Positions 10,197 to 18,041 of a stretch of DNA of 64,000 nt are shown here, piece by piece. This DNA is from Chitinophaga sp. H8 (GTDB taxonomy: Bacteria; Bacteroidota; Bacteroidia; Chitinophagales; Chitinophagaceae), in the NCBI RefSeq assembly GCF_040567655.1, contig NZ_JBEXAC010000001.1, positions 2,666,001 to 2,730,000 of the forward strand. Reading direction: 5' to 3'. The notes beneath the pieces were generated by a model that had not been told where the DNA came from, made no database searches, and saw only the letters and a list, made by a program, of their open reading frames with translations. Numbering within the stretch: position 1 is the first letter of the stretch; each line of letters starts with the position of its first letter. The translations under genes were made by a program, and so were the position numbers.

Positions 10197-10218
10197 GGGG
10201 AATGTGCGCGCATTTCCC
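10197..10218 (-). promoter_or_regulatory. Conserved 5'-leader hairpin before STN-type susC (copy 1)
   Basis: Plus-strand GGGGAATG (10197-10204) pairs with CATTTCCC (10211-10218), an 8-bp stem with one G-T pair at the fourth position and a six-base loop TGCGCG. On the sense (minus) strand it is preceded by seven A residues. The stem base is 77 nt from the susC start. The same structure, loop ending GCG and distance recur at 61806-61827. In the antisense direction it resembles a terminator (T7 tract at 10220-10226), so it may instead block antisense transcription. Function is unknown. Confidence 0.6.
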
Positions 10219-10310
10219 GTTTTTTTATTATAAAAAGGGATAACTATCAGGTAAATCCTGAGAGAAATGGCATACTAGCATCTAGTTGCATGTGTTTGAT
10301 TTAGTTTTGG

Positions 10311-11411
10311 TTAATGAATAACAACTTTTCTGGCGCTGATACTATATTCAAAATGTTTGGTCTGTTGTAAAACTTTTAGTAATTGTTCAAGTGATTCCTG
10401 TTGTACATTGCCTGTAAACGGGGAGTTCAGGAGTTCCTGGTTATCACACTCTACAGTAATGTCGTACCAACGCGCTATCCGTTTTATTAACTGCGAAAAA
10501 CTTTCGCTCCTGTATACAAATTTGTTATCAATCCAGGCTGTTTCCTGTATAGTACTATCTTTTCTGTCCGGTTCTATTTTCTCCAGTATAATCAGTGATT
10601 TACTGTTATCGGCAGTTATTGCTCCCGCCTTGTCTTTTTCTCCGGTCGTTTCCGGTTCTTTCAATTCCTGTTTTACAATCGCATTGGCTACCAGTAATTT
10701 CTCATGTGGACTAAGGGTGATCCGCTGCCTCCGTTCATCATGCACGGTAACTTCCACCCCTCCGCTGATCAATGTAGTTTCTGTATGTGCTTCGTCTCCG
10801 TAGGCTCTTACATTAAAAGTGGTACCCAGAACTTTCACATCAATGGTAGGCGTATGAATAATAAAGGGGTGTTCTGCCATTTTCACTACATCAAAATATC
10901 CCTCTCCGGTTAATTGCACCTCTCTTTTCTTTTGCCCGAAATCATTGGGATAGGATAATACACTCCCGGCATTCAGTACTACCAATGTACCATCCGGTAA
11001 GGTTACCCTTGATTTGGAACCGGGTTTGGTTTGTACAGTGCTCCATTCAGCTATGCTTTCCTTTCCACTCCAGGGCCATCCTGTCATATAGCTCCATACA
11101 CCAGCCACCAGTAATACACCTATCCCTGCCAGCAACCGGTAACGCCAGCGACGATGCCCGGTTTCCTGAATGGGAGTTGCTGTTTCTTCCATGGCAATAT
11201 TACCCATGATCCGGTCCAGCATACCTTCCTTTTGATCAGCGGTAAACTTGCCAGCACTATTAAAAGATACCTTTTCCAATAGCTGCTGTTGTTGTGCCAC
11301 TTCCTTGTCTGCTGCCAGTAAGCTGTCCAGCTCTGCTTGCTCCTGTTCTGTCAAGGCACCGGATACACGCTTGGCCATCAGCTCCCAAAGCCTTTGTCTA
11401 TTTTCCATCAA
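10311..11411 (-). CDS. FecR-family anti-sigma factor
   Basis: The protein has 366 residues. A cytoplasmic N-terminal segment (about 1-88) starts with the anti-sigma-like motif LWELMAKRVSGALTEQEQAEL, then a single transmembrane helix (about 90-112, LLAGIGVLLVAGVWSYMTGW). A periplasmic FecR domain follows (about 120-235: KPGSKSRVTLPDGTLVVLNAG, GEGYFDV, LGTTFNVRAY), and then a DUF4974-like C-terminal region with the FVYRSESF and EQLLKVLQQT motifs. It holds the ECF sigma factor encoded 84 bp upstream until the STN domain of the downstream SusC signals ligand. A 7-bp stem-loop (11446-11464) lies in the gap to the sigma gene. The start could be Met1 or Met2. Confidence 0.95.
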   Translation of the reverse strand: MMENRQRLWELMAKRVSGALTEQEQAELDSLLAADKEVAQQQQLLEKVSFNSAGKFTADQKEGMLDRIMGNIAMEETATPIQETGHRRWRYRLLAGIGVLLVAGVWSYMTGWPWSGKESIAEWSTVQTKPGSKSRVTLPDGTLVVLNAGSVLSYPNDFGQKKREVQLTGEGYFDVVKMAEHPFIIHTPTIDVKVLGTTFNVRAYGDEAHTETTLISGGVEVTVHDERRQRITLSPHEKLLVANAIVKQELKEPETTGEKDKAGAITADNSKSLIILEKIEPDRKDSTIQETAWIDNKFVYRSESFSQLIKRIARWYDITVECDNQELLNSPFTGNVQQESLEQLLKVLQQTKHFEYSISARKVVIH

Positions 11412-11495
11412 AATTGAAATATTGCAGTGATACTATAGATAAGACAGTATTTTTCAGAAATACTATGAAGCGGGGCAAAAAAAAATCAAAAATAT

Positions 11496-12053
11496 TTAAT
11501 CTATCCAGCCAAAATGCTGCCGGATATCTATGACTTCTCCCAGCTTTCTCAGGGCAATTGCCATCTGGGTATTGATAGTATTTATGGATACATCCAGGAT
11601 AGTGGCTACTTCCCGGTATTTTAGCCCATCTTCTTTTACCAGCCTGAAAATCAGTTTGCACCGGGCTGGCAGCTGATTAATCGCTTGTTCAATGCGGCGC
11701 AGGTTTTCTTTACTGATCAGCATTTCTTCCGGAGAGGCGGTCCAGGCATTGATAGCCACATGTACATATTCGCCAGGCAGCATTTCCAATACCGGGCCGG
11801 AACGTTCCCGGTAATTATAGGCGGTGTTACGGACAGCAGTATAAAGGTAGGTATTGATATTGCGGATATCTCCTAATTGTGCCCGGTTCTGCCAGACCTT
11901 CACAAATACATCGGAAACGGCTTCTTCCGCTTCCTCCCGGCAATGCAGTAAAGCCATCGCAAACACAATCAGCCGGTCGCTATACTGCATAAACAGCTGG
12001 CGAAATGCCAACTGATCATTATTCCGCGATATCTTTTCCAACAATAAGTCCAT
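11496..12053 (-). CDS. ECF RNA polymerase sigma-70 factor (FecI-like)
   Basis: The protein has 185 residues. The sigma region 2 signature AFRQLFMQYSDRLIVFAMAL and EEAEEAVSDVFVKVWQNR lies at about 15-57, and region 4 (LKYREVATILDVSINTINTQ, a helix-turn-helix) at about 140-170. It heads the minus-strand order sigma, FecR, SusC(STN), SusD, so it is expected to drive the SusC/SusD genes when the FecR anti-sigma is released. Length is normal for Bacteroidota ECF factors. No exact -7 promoter match was found upstream; the 204-bp gap to queD is shared with that divergent gene. Confidence 0.95.
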   Translation of the reverse strand: MDLLLEKISRNNDQLAFRQLFMQYSDRLIVFAMALLHCREEAEEAVSDVFVKVWQNRAQLGDIRNINTYLYTAVRNTAYNYRERSGPVLEMLPGEYVHVAINAWTASPEEMLISKENLRRIEQAINQLPARCKLIFRLVKEDGLKYREVATILDVSINTINTQMAIALRKLGEVIDIRQHFGWID

Positions 12054-12257
12054 CTACAAATGGTTATAACCGCTACAACGCTTTAATAGCAGCAAGGTAT
12101 CCCCTGTTTGCTAATTTCAATACCTATAATTTCTCTGGTACTAATGTTTTTTTACCTTATTTCTTCCTTTTTGCCTTCCGCTGGTCATCCGTATGATCAA
12201 AATCATTTTTATTTATCCGGAACACCTTCACCTTTGCTGCCTGGTTAAAACAATCTC

Positions 12258-12611
12258 ATGATAATATCCAAGCAGTTTATATTTGATGCGGCACATTTTC
12301 TGCCTAATGTGCCCGATGGCCATAAATGTAAAAACATACACGGACATACTTACCATCTTACCGTGCTGATCGACGGTCCTTTACAGGAAAACCTGGGTTG
12401 GGTAATTGATTATGGCGATCTCAAAAAAGCCATTGCTCCTGTGATTGAGCAGGTAGATCATCAGCTGTTAAACAATATTCCCGGACTTGAAAACCCCACC
12501 AGTGAAATGCTGGTAGTGTGGATTTGGCAGCAGATAAAGCCCGTGCTACCATTGCTGAAACGGCTGGAATTATATGAAACACCTACTTCTGGTGTAATCT
12601 ATGAAGGGTAA
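12258..12611 (+). CDS. queD: 6-carboxy-5,6,7,8-tetrahydropterin synthase
   Basis: The protein has 117 residues, the usual size of QueD. Zinc ligands are visible as His13 (DAAHF) and the HGH pair His28/His30 (NIHGHTYH), with the catalytic Cys24 (GHKCKN). Asp67-His68 (QVDHQLLN) and Glu107 (LYETPTSG) complete the active site. It converts 7,8-dihydroneopterin triphosphate to 6-carboxytetrahydropterin in the cytoplasm, the second step of preQ0/queuosine synthesis. It stands alone here, without queC or queE, and its end is 2 bp from the convergent YhbP-like gene. The related PTPS enzyme of biopterin synthesis is the alternative. Confidence 0.92.
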   Translation: MIISKQFIFDAAHFLPNVPDGHKCKNIHGHTYHLTVLIDGPLQENLGWVIDYGDLKKAIAPVIEQVDHQLLNNIPGLENPTSEMLVVWIWQQIKPVLPLLKRLELYETPTSGVIYEG

Positions 12612-12613
12612 AA

Positions 12614-13045
12614 TCAGGGGTAATCCGTTTTCTCCCAGTATGTTTTTTTACCGAAGATGGCGGTACTGTCTGTCAGTTTCAGTTTTTCCAGCTGTACTGC
12701 CCACACCTTACCCGGACGCCCCACCGCCAGTGGGTGCCGTTTATGATAAAGTTGGGCCAGGTCCAGCGCTGCAGGAGGATGACTGCCCAGGAAAGTGCCG
12801 GTAAACTGAATACCTTTCAATGCCAGCAACTGTAACTTATCCGGCAAAATAGTACCAGACACTTTTTCATTTTGTGCTAATAATTGCATGTGCAGCGTCT
12901 CATCACCAGACTTAAACAAAAGCAGGTGCCGTGTTTCTTCAAAGGCATAAAAACAGTTAAAACAATAGGGAGCATTGTTTTCATCTATGCAGCAAATAGT
13001 GGCCACGCGCTGCTTTGCAAGAAAGCCGGATAATATACTTTGCAT
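12614..13045 (-). CDS. YhbP-like / pyridoxamine-phosphate-oxidase-fold protein
   Basis: The protein has 143 residues. The beginning (ILSGFLAKQRVATICCIDENNAPYCFNCFY) is the beta-barrel entry typical of the split-barrel flavin-binding family, followed by LLLFKSGDETLHMQLL and KGIQFTGTF. These match UPF0306/YhbP-type proteins, whose biochemical role is not well defined; FMN or heme binding is possible for the fold. A -7 element at 13050-13057 lies directly before the start codon, which would make the message nearly leaderless. It is convergent with queD. Confidence 0.7.
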   Translation of the reverse strand: MQSILSGFLAKQRVATICCIDENNAPYCFNCFYAFEETRHLLLFKSGDETLHMQLLAQNEKVSGTILPDKLQLLALKGIQFTGTFLGSHPPAALDLAQLYHKRHPLAVGRPGKVWAVQLEKLKLTDSTAIFGKKTYWEKTDYP

Positions 13046-13049
13046 ATGC

Positions 13050-13057
13050 CAAAGGTA
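13050..13057 (-). promoter_or_regulatory. Candidate -7 element of the YhbP-like gene
   Basis: The minus strand reads TACCTTTG (TAnnTTTG consensus), ending 5 bp before the start codon at 13045. No -33 match at the right distance was seen. Confidence 0.35.
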
Positions 13058-13101
13058 AATCCGGGTGGGCTACTGTACTATGATATTTGTCAACTGACGG
13101 C

Positions 13102-13158
13102 AAACAAAAAGTGCATATTTCTACCGGCATTTTACAACGCACTGGTGGAAATATGCAC
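13102..13158 (-). terminator. Rho-independent terminator of asnA
   Basis: GTGCATATTTCTACC (13111-13125) pairs with GGTGGAAATATGCAC (13144-13158): 15 bp with a single mismatch. On the minus strand it is followed by TTTTTGTTTG. It lies 24 bp beyond the asnA stop. Confidence 0.8.
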
Positions 13159-13181
13159 CTATACCTGAGGAGGGCTTGTTC

Positions 13182-14243
13182 CTACAATAAATAAATGTTG
13201 TGTTGTTTACATTCCTGGATCATCTCTTCCGGCCAGATGCTTGCATTAATCTCTCCAATATGCGCTTTACGCAGGAAAAACATGCACAAACGCGATTGAC
13301 CGATGCCACCACCTATACTTAATGGCAATTCATCTTTTAACAACCGTTGGTGAAACAGCAGATGCATACGATGTTCCTGCTCACGGATAGCCAGCTGCTG
13401 TATCAGCGCCGTTTTATCTACCCTTATCCCCATGGAAGAAACTTCAAAAGCCTTTTCCAGAACGGGGTTCCACAATAAGATGTCGCCGTTCAATCCTTTA
13501 AAACCCTCTCCATTATCTGTATGCCAGTCATCATAGTCCGGTGCACGGCCATCATGTGGCTTACCATCAGACAATTCACCGCCAATACCTATCAGGAATA
13601 CAGCACCATACTTTAAGGTAATCCGGTCTTCCCGCTCCTTGGCAGTCAGGTCCGGATACAACTGTAACAGCTCTTCTGCATGAATAAAATGAATCTGCTC
13701 CGGCAATACAGGGGTGATATGAGGATACAACTGATGTACTTTCTCTTCCGTAGCTCTTAATACCCCATAAATTTTACGCACTACTTCTTTTAAGTAGTCC
13801 AGGTGCCTGCTTGCTTTTGTAATGTGCAGCTCCCAATCCCACTGGTCCACATGAAGAGAATGCGTATTATCCAGTTCTTCATCCGGGCGGATGGCATTCA
13901 TATCTGTATATATACCACAGCCGGCACTGATTTCATATTCGGCCAGCATCATGCGTTTCCACTTTGCCAGGGAATGTACTACCTCCGCCCGGGCATTGCC
14001 CAGCGCTTTTATCGGAAAAGCAACCGGCCGCTCTATTCCATTGAGATCATCATTCACCCCGGTGCCCTGCAATACAAAAAGAGGAGCCATCACACGACTC
14101 AGATCCAGTGTATTACTGAAATTTGCTTCAAAAAAACTCTTCACCTGCCGGATAGCCTGCGCAGTTTGCTGCAAGGTAAGTCCGGAACTGTATCCCTGCG
14201 GGAAAATTAATCCTGGTGCGGCTTGCTTAAATCCTGTTTCCAT
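13182..14243 (-). CDS. asnA: Aspartate--ammonia ligase (asparagine synthetase A)
   Basis: The protein has 353 residues. It makes asparagine from aspartate, ammonia and ATP in the cytoplasm, using a class II aminoacyl-tRNA-synthetase fold. Visible family blocks are RVMAPLFVLQGTGVNDDLNG (about 45-64), ERPVAF, VVHSLAKWKRMML (about 89-101), HSLHVDQWDWE (about 128-138), GGELSDGKPHDGRAPDYDDW (about 225-245) and the C-terminal ATP-binding GGGIGQSRLCMFFL (about 312-325). It is monocistronic: a hairpin terminator follows and a 136-bp gap separates it from the GH20 gene. Confidence 0.95.
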   Translation of the reverse strand: METGFKQAAPGLIFPQGYSSGLTLQQTAQAIRQVKSFFEANFSNTLDLSRVMAPLFVLQGTGVNDDLNGIERPVAFPIKALGNARAEVVHSLAKWKRMMLAEYEISAGCGIYTDMNAIRPDEELDNTHSLHVDQWDWELHITKASRHLDYLKEVVRKIYGVLRATEEKVHQLYPHITPVLPEQIHFIHAEELLQLYPDLTAKEREDRITLKYGAVFLIGIGGELSDGKPHDGRAPDYDDWHTDNGEGFKGLNGDILLWNPVLEKAFEVSSMGIRVDKTALIQQLAIREQEHRMHLLFHQRLLKDELPLSIGGGIGQSRLCMFFLRKAHIGEINASIWPEEMIQECKQHNIYLL

Positions 14244-14379
14244 ATTGTTTCACATTAAATACAACAGCCGCAAATTAGATTTTTTCTATCAAAATGTCAT
14301 ATTTTTTGCAACAAATTATGTTAAAATCCGCTTTTTGATATATGCAATCAAATAAAGGAAATTTTGCTTTTATATGACA

Positions 14380-16260
14380 TTACCCTTTTTTCATCCGGTT
14401 TTCCAGCTCTTTTATCCGGAGATTCAGCTGCTCTCCTACCCGTTTTCCCTTTCTGTATACCACTATTCTGATCTCATAGGCCCCTTCAGGTAAGGGCAAG
14501 GGTTGTTTATACACAGGATAATACTTATCGGGGTTGCCATTGTCAAAACTATAATACACGTCTGTATCTGCCGTTGCAGTAGTTATTTTTACTGCTTTTT
14601 TGCCCTGCAGCTCTTCCAGTTGTACTACCGGTGTATATACACTGCGTGCATAGTTCACGCCCGCCGCGTCAAACCGTGCAAAATGCGCTTCCATCCGATC
14701 TACAAACCCATCCCAGTGCTGTTTTTCTTTTGGCGACCACAATACCTCCGCCAATGCCAGGCCACGGGGCCAGGTCATGTACTCGGCATGCCGCTGATTA
14801 TACACAGATTCTGTCCACAGATTACCCTGGCCGCCTAATATCATTTCGGGCTTTACACCTGCAGGCACCGGCTCAAAACGATAGGCATCTTCCAGGCGCA
14901 ACATGGAATAAGTATCAGGCTCCAGTACCGGATCTCCCTGGTACAGATCCAGGTAACAATGCTGGGTGGGCGTCATAATTACATGATGGTTCATCTGGGC
15001 TGCTTTAATCCCCCCTTCCATACCCCGCCAGCTCATCACCGTAGCATCCGGGGCCAGTCCTCCTTCCAGTATCTCATCCCATCCGATCATTTTCTTACCC
15101 TTGGCATGCAGCATTTTTTCCATGCGCCGGATAAAATAACTTTGCAATTCTTCTACGTTCTGCAGATGGTTTTCCTTCATGCAACGCTGGCATTTCTCAC
15201 AGGTTTTCCAAAAGCCTTTAAAACATTCATCCCCGCCTATATGTATATAGGGATGGGGAAATAAAGCGGCTACTTCTGTAAATACCTGATCAAGTATCGT
15301 ATACACTTTTTCATTGCCCGGACATAATGCATTGTCCTCTATGCCGTAAAACTTGCTGCCGGGATTCACTTTATAAGGCAGGCCGGTGGAAGATAATTCC
15401 GGATAGGCTGCCAGCATGGCCAGACTATGGCCGGGCACATCTATTTCCGGCAATACGGTAATATGCCTGTCGGCCGCATATTGTACAATTTCTTTAATCT
15501 CTTCCTGCGTATAGTAGCCACCGTAGGTAGGGGCTTCTCCTGGCTGTGCAGGTAAAAAACTCCACCACTGACCGGTGCGGGGTACCCGCCAGGCTCCTTT
15601 AGTGGTAAGTTCCGGCAGACTTTTAATTTCTATCCGCCATCCTTGGTCATCTGTTAAATGCCAGTGAAATACATTGAGTTTATATTTGCTCATCTGGTCA
15701 ATATATTGTTTGACCACTTCCTTGGAAAAAAAATGACGGCTTACATCCAGCATCAGCCCTCTCCACCCAAAACGTGGATAGTCGGTGATCTGCACACAGG
15801 GCATCTGCCATTTAGCCGCTGCCCGGGTGCTGCCCGCTATCTCCGGCGGTAATAGCTGCAGAAGGGTTTGTATACCATAAAAGAAGCCAGCAGGTTCTTT
15901 GGCTTTTATTATTATCCGCCGGGGAGTTACCTCCAGGTTATACCCCTCTTTACCTAATGTCTTATCAGGTACCGGTAATACGCGGAACTCAATGGTACCG
16001 TACTTGCCGGCTGCTGATGCAATAGGCGGACGCATCCCGGTAGGTGCCGCCAGCAATGATGCCAGTAAGGATGCCGCATCCCGGCAAACTTTATTTCCGG
16101 CGGGTACCTGTATCACCGTCTGCGGGTTTAACGTAAAAGTTCCTGCCTGCCAGCTTGCGGATACAGGTACCGGAATGATGGGTGCAACAGACTGTGCACT
16201 TGCAGTGTAACAGAGCAACAACAGCCAGCAGAAATACATATAACTTTTCACCAACAACAA
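14380..16260 (-). CDS. Beta-N-acetylhexosaminidase, GH20
   Basis: The protein has 626 residues. An export signal (LLLLCYTASAQS, cleavage near 23) is followed by a GH20b N-terminal domain (about 25-155) and the catalytic TIM barrel (about 165-530). FGWRGLMLDVSRHFF opens the barrel, and HIGGDE at 340-345 holds the catalytic Asp344-Glu345 pair. A Cys cluster follows (Cys346, 354, 357, 360). The C-terminal 80 residues look like a small beta domain. It removes terminal GlcNAc or GalNAc from chitin fragments or glycans, probably in the periplasm or at the surface. The likely true start is Met8 (16239). It sits downstream of a SusC/SusD pair, but a strong terminator separates them, so it is probably transcribed separately. 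Confidence 0.94.
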   Translation of the reverse strand: MLLVKSYMYFCWLLLLCYTASAQSVAPIIPVPVSASWQAGTFTLNPQTVIQVPAGNKVCRDAASLLASLLAAPTGMRPPIASAAGKYGTIEFRVLPVPDKTLGKEGYNLEVTPRRIIIKAKEPAGFFYGIQTLLQLLPPEIAGSTRAAAKWQMPCVQITDYPRFGWRGLMLDVSRHFFSKEVVKQYIDQMSKYKLNVFHWHLTDDQGWRIEIKSLPELTTKGAWRVPRTGQWWSFLPAQPGEAPTYGGYYTQEEIKEIVQYAADRHITVLPEIDVPGHSLAMLAAYPELSSTGLPYKVNPGSKFYGIEDNALCPGNEKVYTILDQVFTEVAALFPHPYIHIGGDECFKGFWKTCEKCQRCMKENHLQNVEELQSYFIRRMEKMLHAKGKKMIGWDEILEGGLAPDATVMSWRGMEGGIKAAQMNHHVIMTPTQHCYLDLYQGDPVLEPDTYSMLRLEDAYRFEPVPAGVKPEMILGGQGNLWTESVYNQRHAEYMTWPRGLALAEVLWSPKEKQHWDGFVDRMEAHFARFDAAGVNYARSVYTPVVQLEELQGKKAVKITTATADTDVYYSFDNGNPDKYYPVYKQPLPLPEGAYEIRIVVYRKGKRVGEQLNLRIKELENRMKKG

Positions 16261-16345
16261 TTTAAAATGGTTAATAAGACCTCCAATGTACCACTTACAA
16301 ATTGTGAGGCCCTATAGAAATTAAGCTTTCTTACATACCATTTTG

Positions 16346-16378
16346 ACAAAAGAAAAGCCGTCTCCTTTTGGAGACGGC
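16346..16378 (-). terminator. Rho-independent terminator of the third susCD operon
   Basis: GCCGTCTCC (16357-16365) and GGAGACGGC (16370-16378) form a perfect 9-bp stem with a TTTT loop. The minus strand continues TTTTCTTTTG. It lies 78 bp beyond the SusD stop. Confidence 0.88.
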
Positions 16379-16456
16379 CTGGTTTGTATAAGGGTCCGGA
16401 TGAAAAACAATCAATAAAAATATGGAATCAAGCAAAAAAGGCTATTTCAAAACGGA

Positions 16457-18010
16457 TCAATATCCGGGATTATCAGGCTTCAGATTAGGGTTGTTCTTCA
16501 TTTCATTTACCGGCAATGGGAACAACAGGTGTTTTTCCTGCAATGCCTGATTTGAATTCTTGTTCACATGCCCTACAAAATTGTCGAACCCTTTAGTGGT
16601 TTCATTATACACTTTCTTTAACCGTACCATGTCAAACCACAGGATCCCTTCATAACACAGCTCATGCCAGCGCTCTTTCCATACCGCTTCCCGGAAAGTG
16701 GCCTGGTTAAAAGTACCAATAGCAGGAGTCGTCAGTTTTGCACGGTCCCGTATCCGTTTCATCGCATCATATGCTGCTGCATTGGGTGCGCCTCCTGCTT
16801 CATTTTGTGCCTCAGCATAGATCAGCAATACTTCTGCATACCGGATCAGGGGCAGGTTCAGATTACTCTGGTTAGTGCCTGCTACCCCCAGGGAACCATT
16901 GGCAATGATATCAAAGTGTTTGAAAATGTAAACGTTTCCCGGATCATACAGGCCGGGGCCTTTTCCATCTTTCCAGTAATCGGAAAAGAAATACCCTTCC
17001 CTGTTTTTTGCACGAAGATCTCCGGCTTCATAAGAAGCATAAAAAGCGGCAGTAGGTACCGTAGTGCCGATGCCATCAATAGAAGAAACCGGTTGATGCA
17101 ATGGCAACATACAGCTTTGTAAAGGATTGCCGGTTATATCAGACTTGTACTGTATTTCAAAAATATGCTCCAGCTTATTATTGCTGCCTACTGCATGAAT
17201 CTGGTTATACGTAGGATACAAATCTATCTCGGCAGGATGCGCTGTTGCATAATCTACCACCTCTTTGGCTTTATCAGCAGCCAGCTTGTAATGAGCAGCG
17301 CCCTTGTTCAGCGGGAAACCTGCCATGGTAAGGTACACCTTTGCCAGCAGGGATTTTATCGCTGCCATAGGCACTCTTCCGGTGGCATCCATCCAGCCTA
17401 ATCCTGAAGATTCCGCAGCTGTAAGATCATCTACAATCAGCTTATAGACATCTTCCTGGGTAGCCCGGGAAGGAAAAAAATCTTCCGAAGTAGTGGATTG
17501 CGGTTTGGTGATCAACGGCACATCGCCCCATAACCTTACGAGATAAAAATAAGACCAGGCACGTACAAACCGCGCTTCTCCCAGTATTCTTTTCTGTTGC
17601 CCTTCATCCATGCGTGGAATACCCGGTACTTTTTCTATCACCAGGTTAGCCAGCCCAATGGTTTTATACAATCCGTTCCACCATTGATTAATATGCAGGT
17701 TATTCCCGTCATAGATCAGTGAATAAAGATTGTTAAGGTCAGAGTTCTGCGCTGTTTCTGTATTGGTGATACCTGTTGGCGCATCCAGCAGTTGAAAGTT
17801 ATTGGAGAAGATCCCTGCGCCGGCTCCTATAAACCTCATCTGGGCATAAGTTGCTGCAATAGCAGATTCTGCATGCTCAGGTATGGTATAATAATTATCC
17901 GGAGATACATTGGAAGGATCCGTTTGCTCCAGGAATTTCGAACACCCTGTTCCCAGCAACATAAAGCCGGAAATCAGCAGTGTACTCATATTTTTTATAT
18001 TCAATTTCAT
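16457..18010 (-). CDS. SusD/RagB-family nutrient-binding lipoprotein
   Basis: The protein has about 517 residues from the ATG at 18010. The frame is open to 18055, but that start would overlap the end of SusC and place 15 non-signal residues in front of a clear lipoprotein signal (MKLNIKNMSTLL..., lipobox GTGC). SusD features are FLEQTDPSNVSPDNYYT near the start, LGEARFVRAWSYFYLVRLWGDVPL in the TPR-like core, and VWKERWHELCYEGILWFDMVRL with the terminal LLFPLPVNEMKNNPNLKPDNPGY. It is the surface glycan-binding partner of the SusC gene 31 bp upstream; a terminator follows. Confidence 0.95.
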   Translation of the reverse strand: MKLNIKNMSTLLISGFMLLGTGCSKFLEQTDPSNVSPDNYYTIPEHAESAIAATYAQMRFIGAGAGIFSNNFQLLDAPTGITNTETAQNSDLNNLYSLIYDGNNLHINQWWNGLYKTIGLANLVIEKVPGIPRMDEGQQKRILGEARFVRAWSYFYLVRLWGDVPLITKPQSTTSEDFFPSRATQEDVYKLIVDDLTAAESSGLGWMDATGRVPMAAIKSLLAKVYLTMAGFPLNKGAAHYKLAADKAKEVVDYATAHPAEIDLYPTYNQIHAVGSNNKLEHIFEIQYKSDITGNPLQSCMLPLHQPVSSIDGIGTTVPTAAFYASYEAGDLRAKNREGYFFSDYWKDGKGPGLYDPGNVYIFKHFDIIANGSLGVAGTNQSNLNLPLIRYAEVLLIYAEAQNEAGGAPNAAAYDAMKRIRDRAKLTTPAIGTFNQATFREAVWKERWHELCYEGILWFDMVRLKKVYNETTKGFDNFVGHVNKNSNQALQEKHLLFPLPVNEMKNNPNLKPDNPGY

Positions 18011-18041
18011 ACGGTTCGCTTTTTGAAATGAAAAATGATCA

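Noticed and set aside
10194..10226. Ordinary terminator of a plus-strand gene
   Set aside because: No plus-strand gene precedes it; the matching element at 61806-61833 at the same distance from susC argues for a sense-strand leader role instead, although antisense termination is not excluded.
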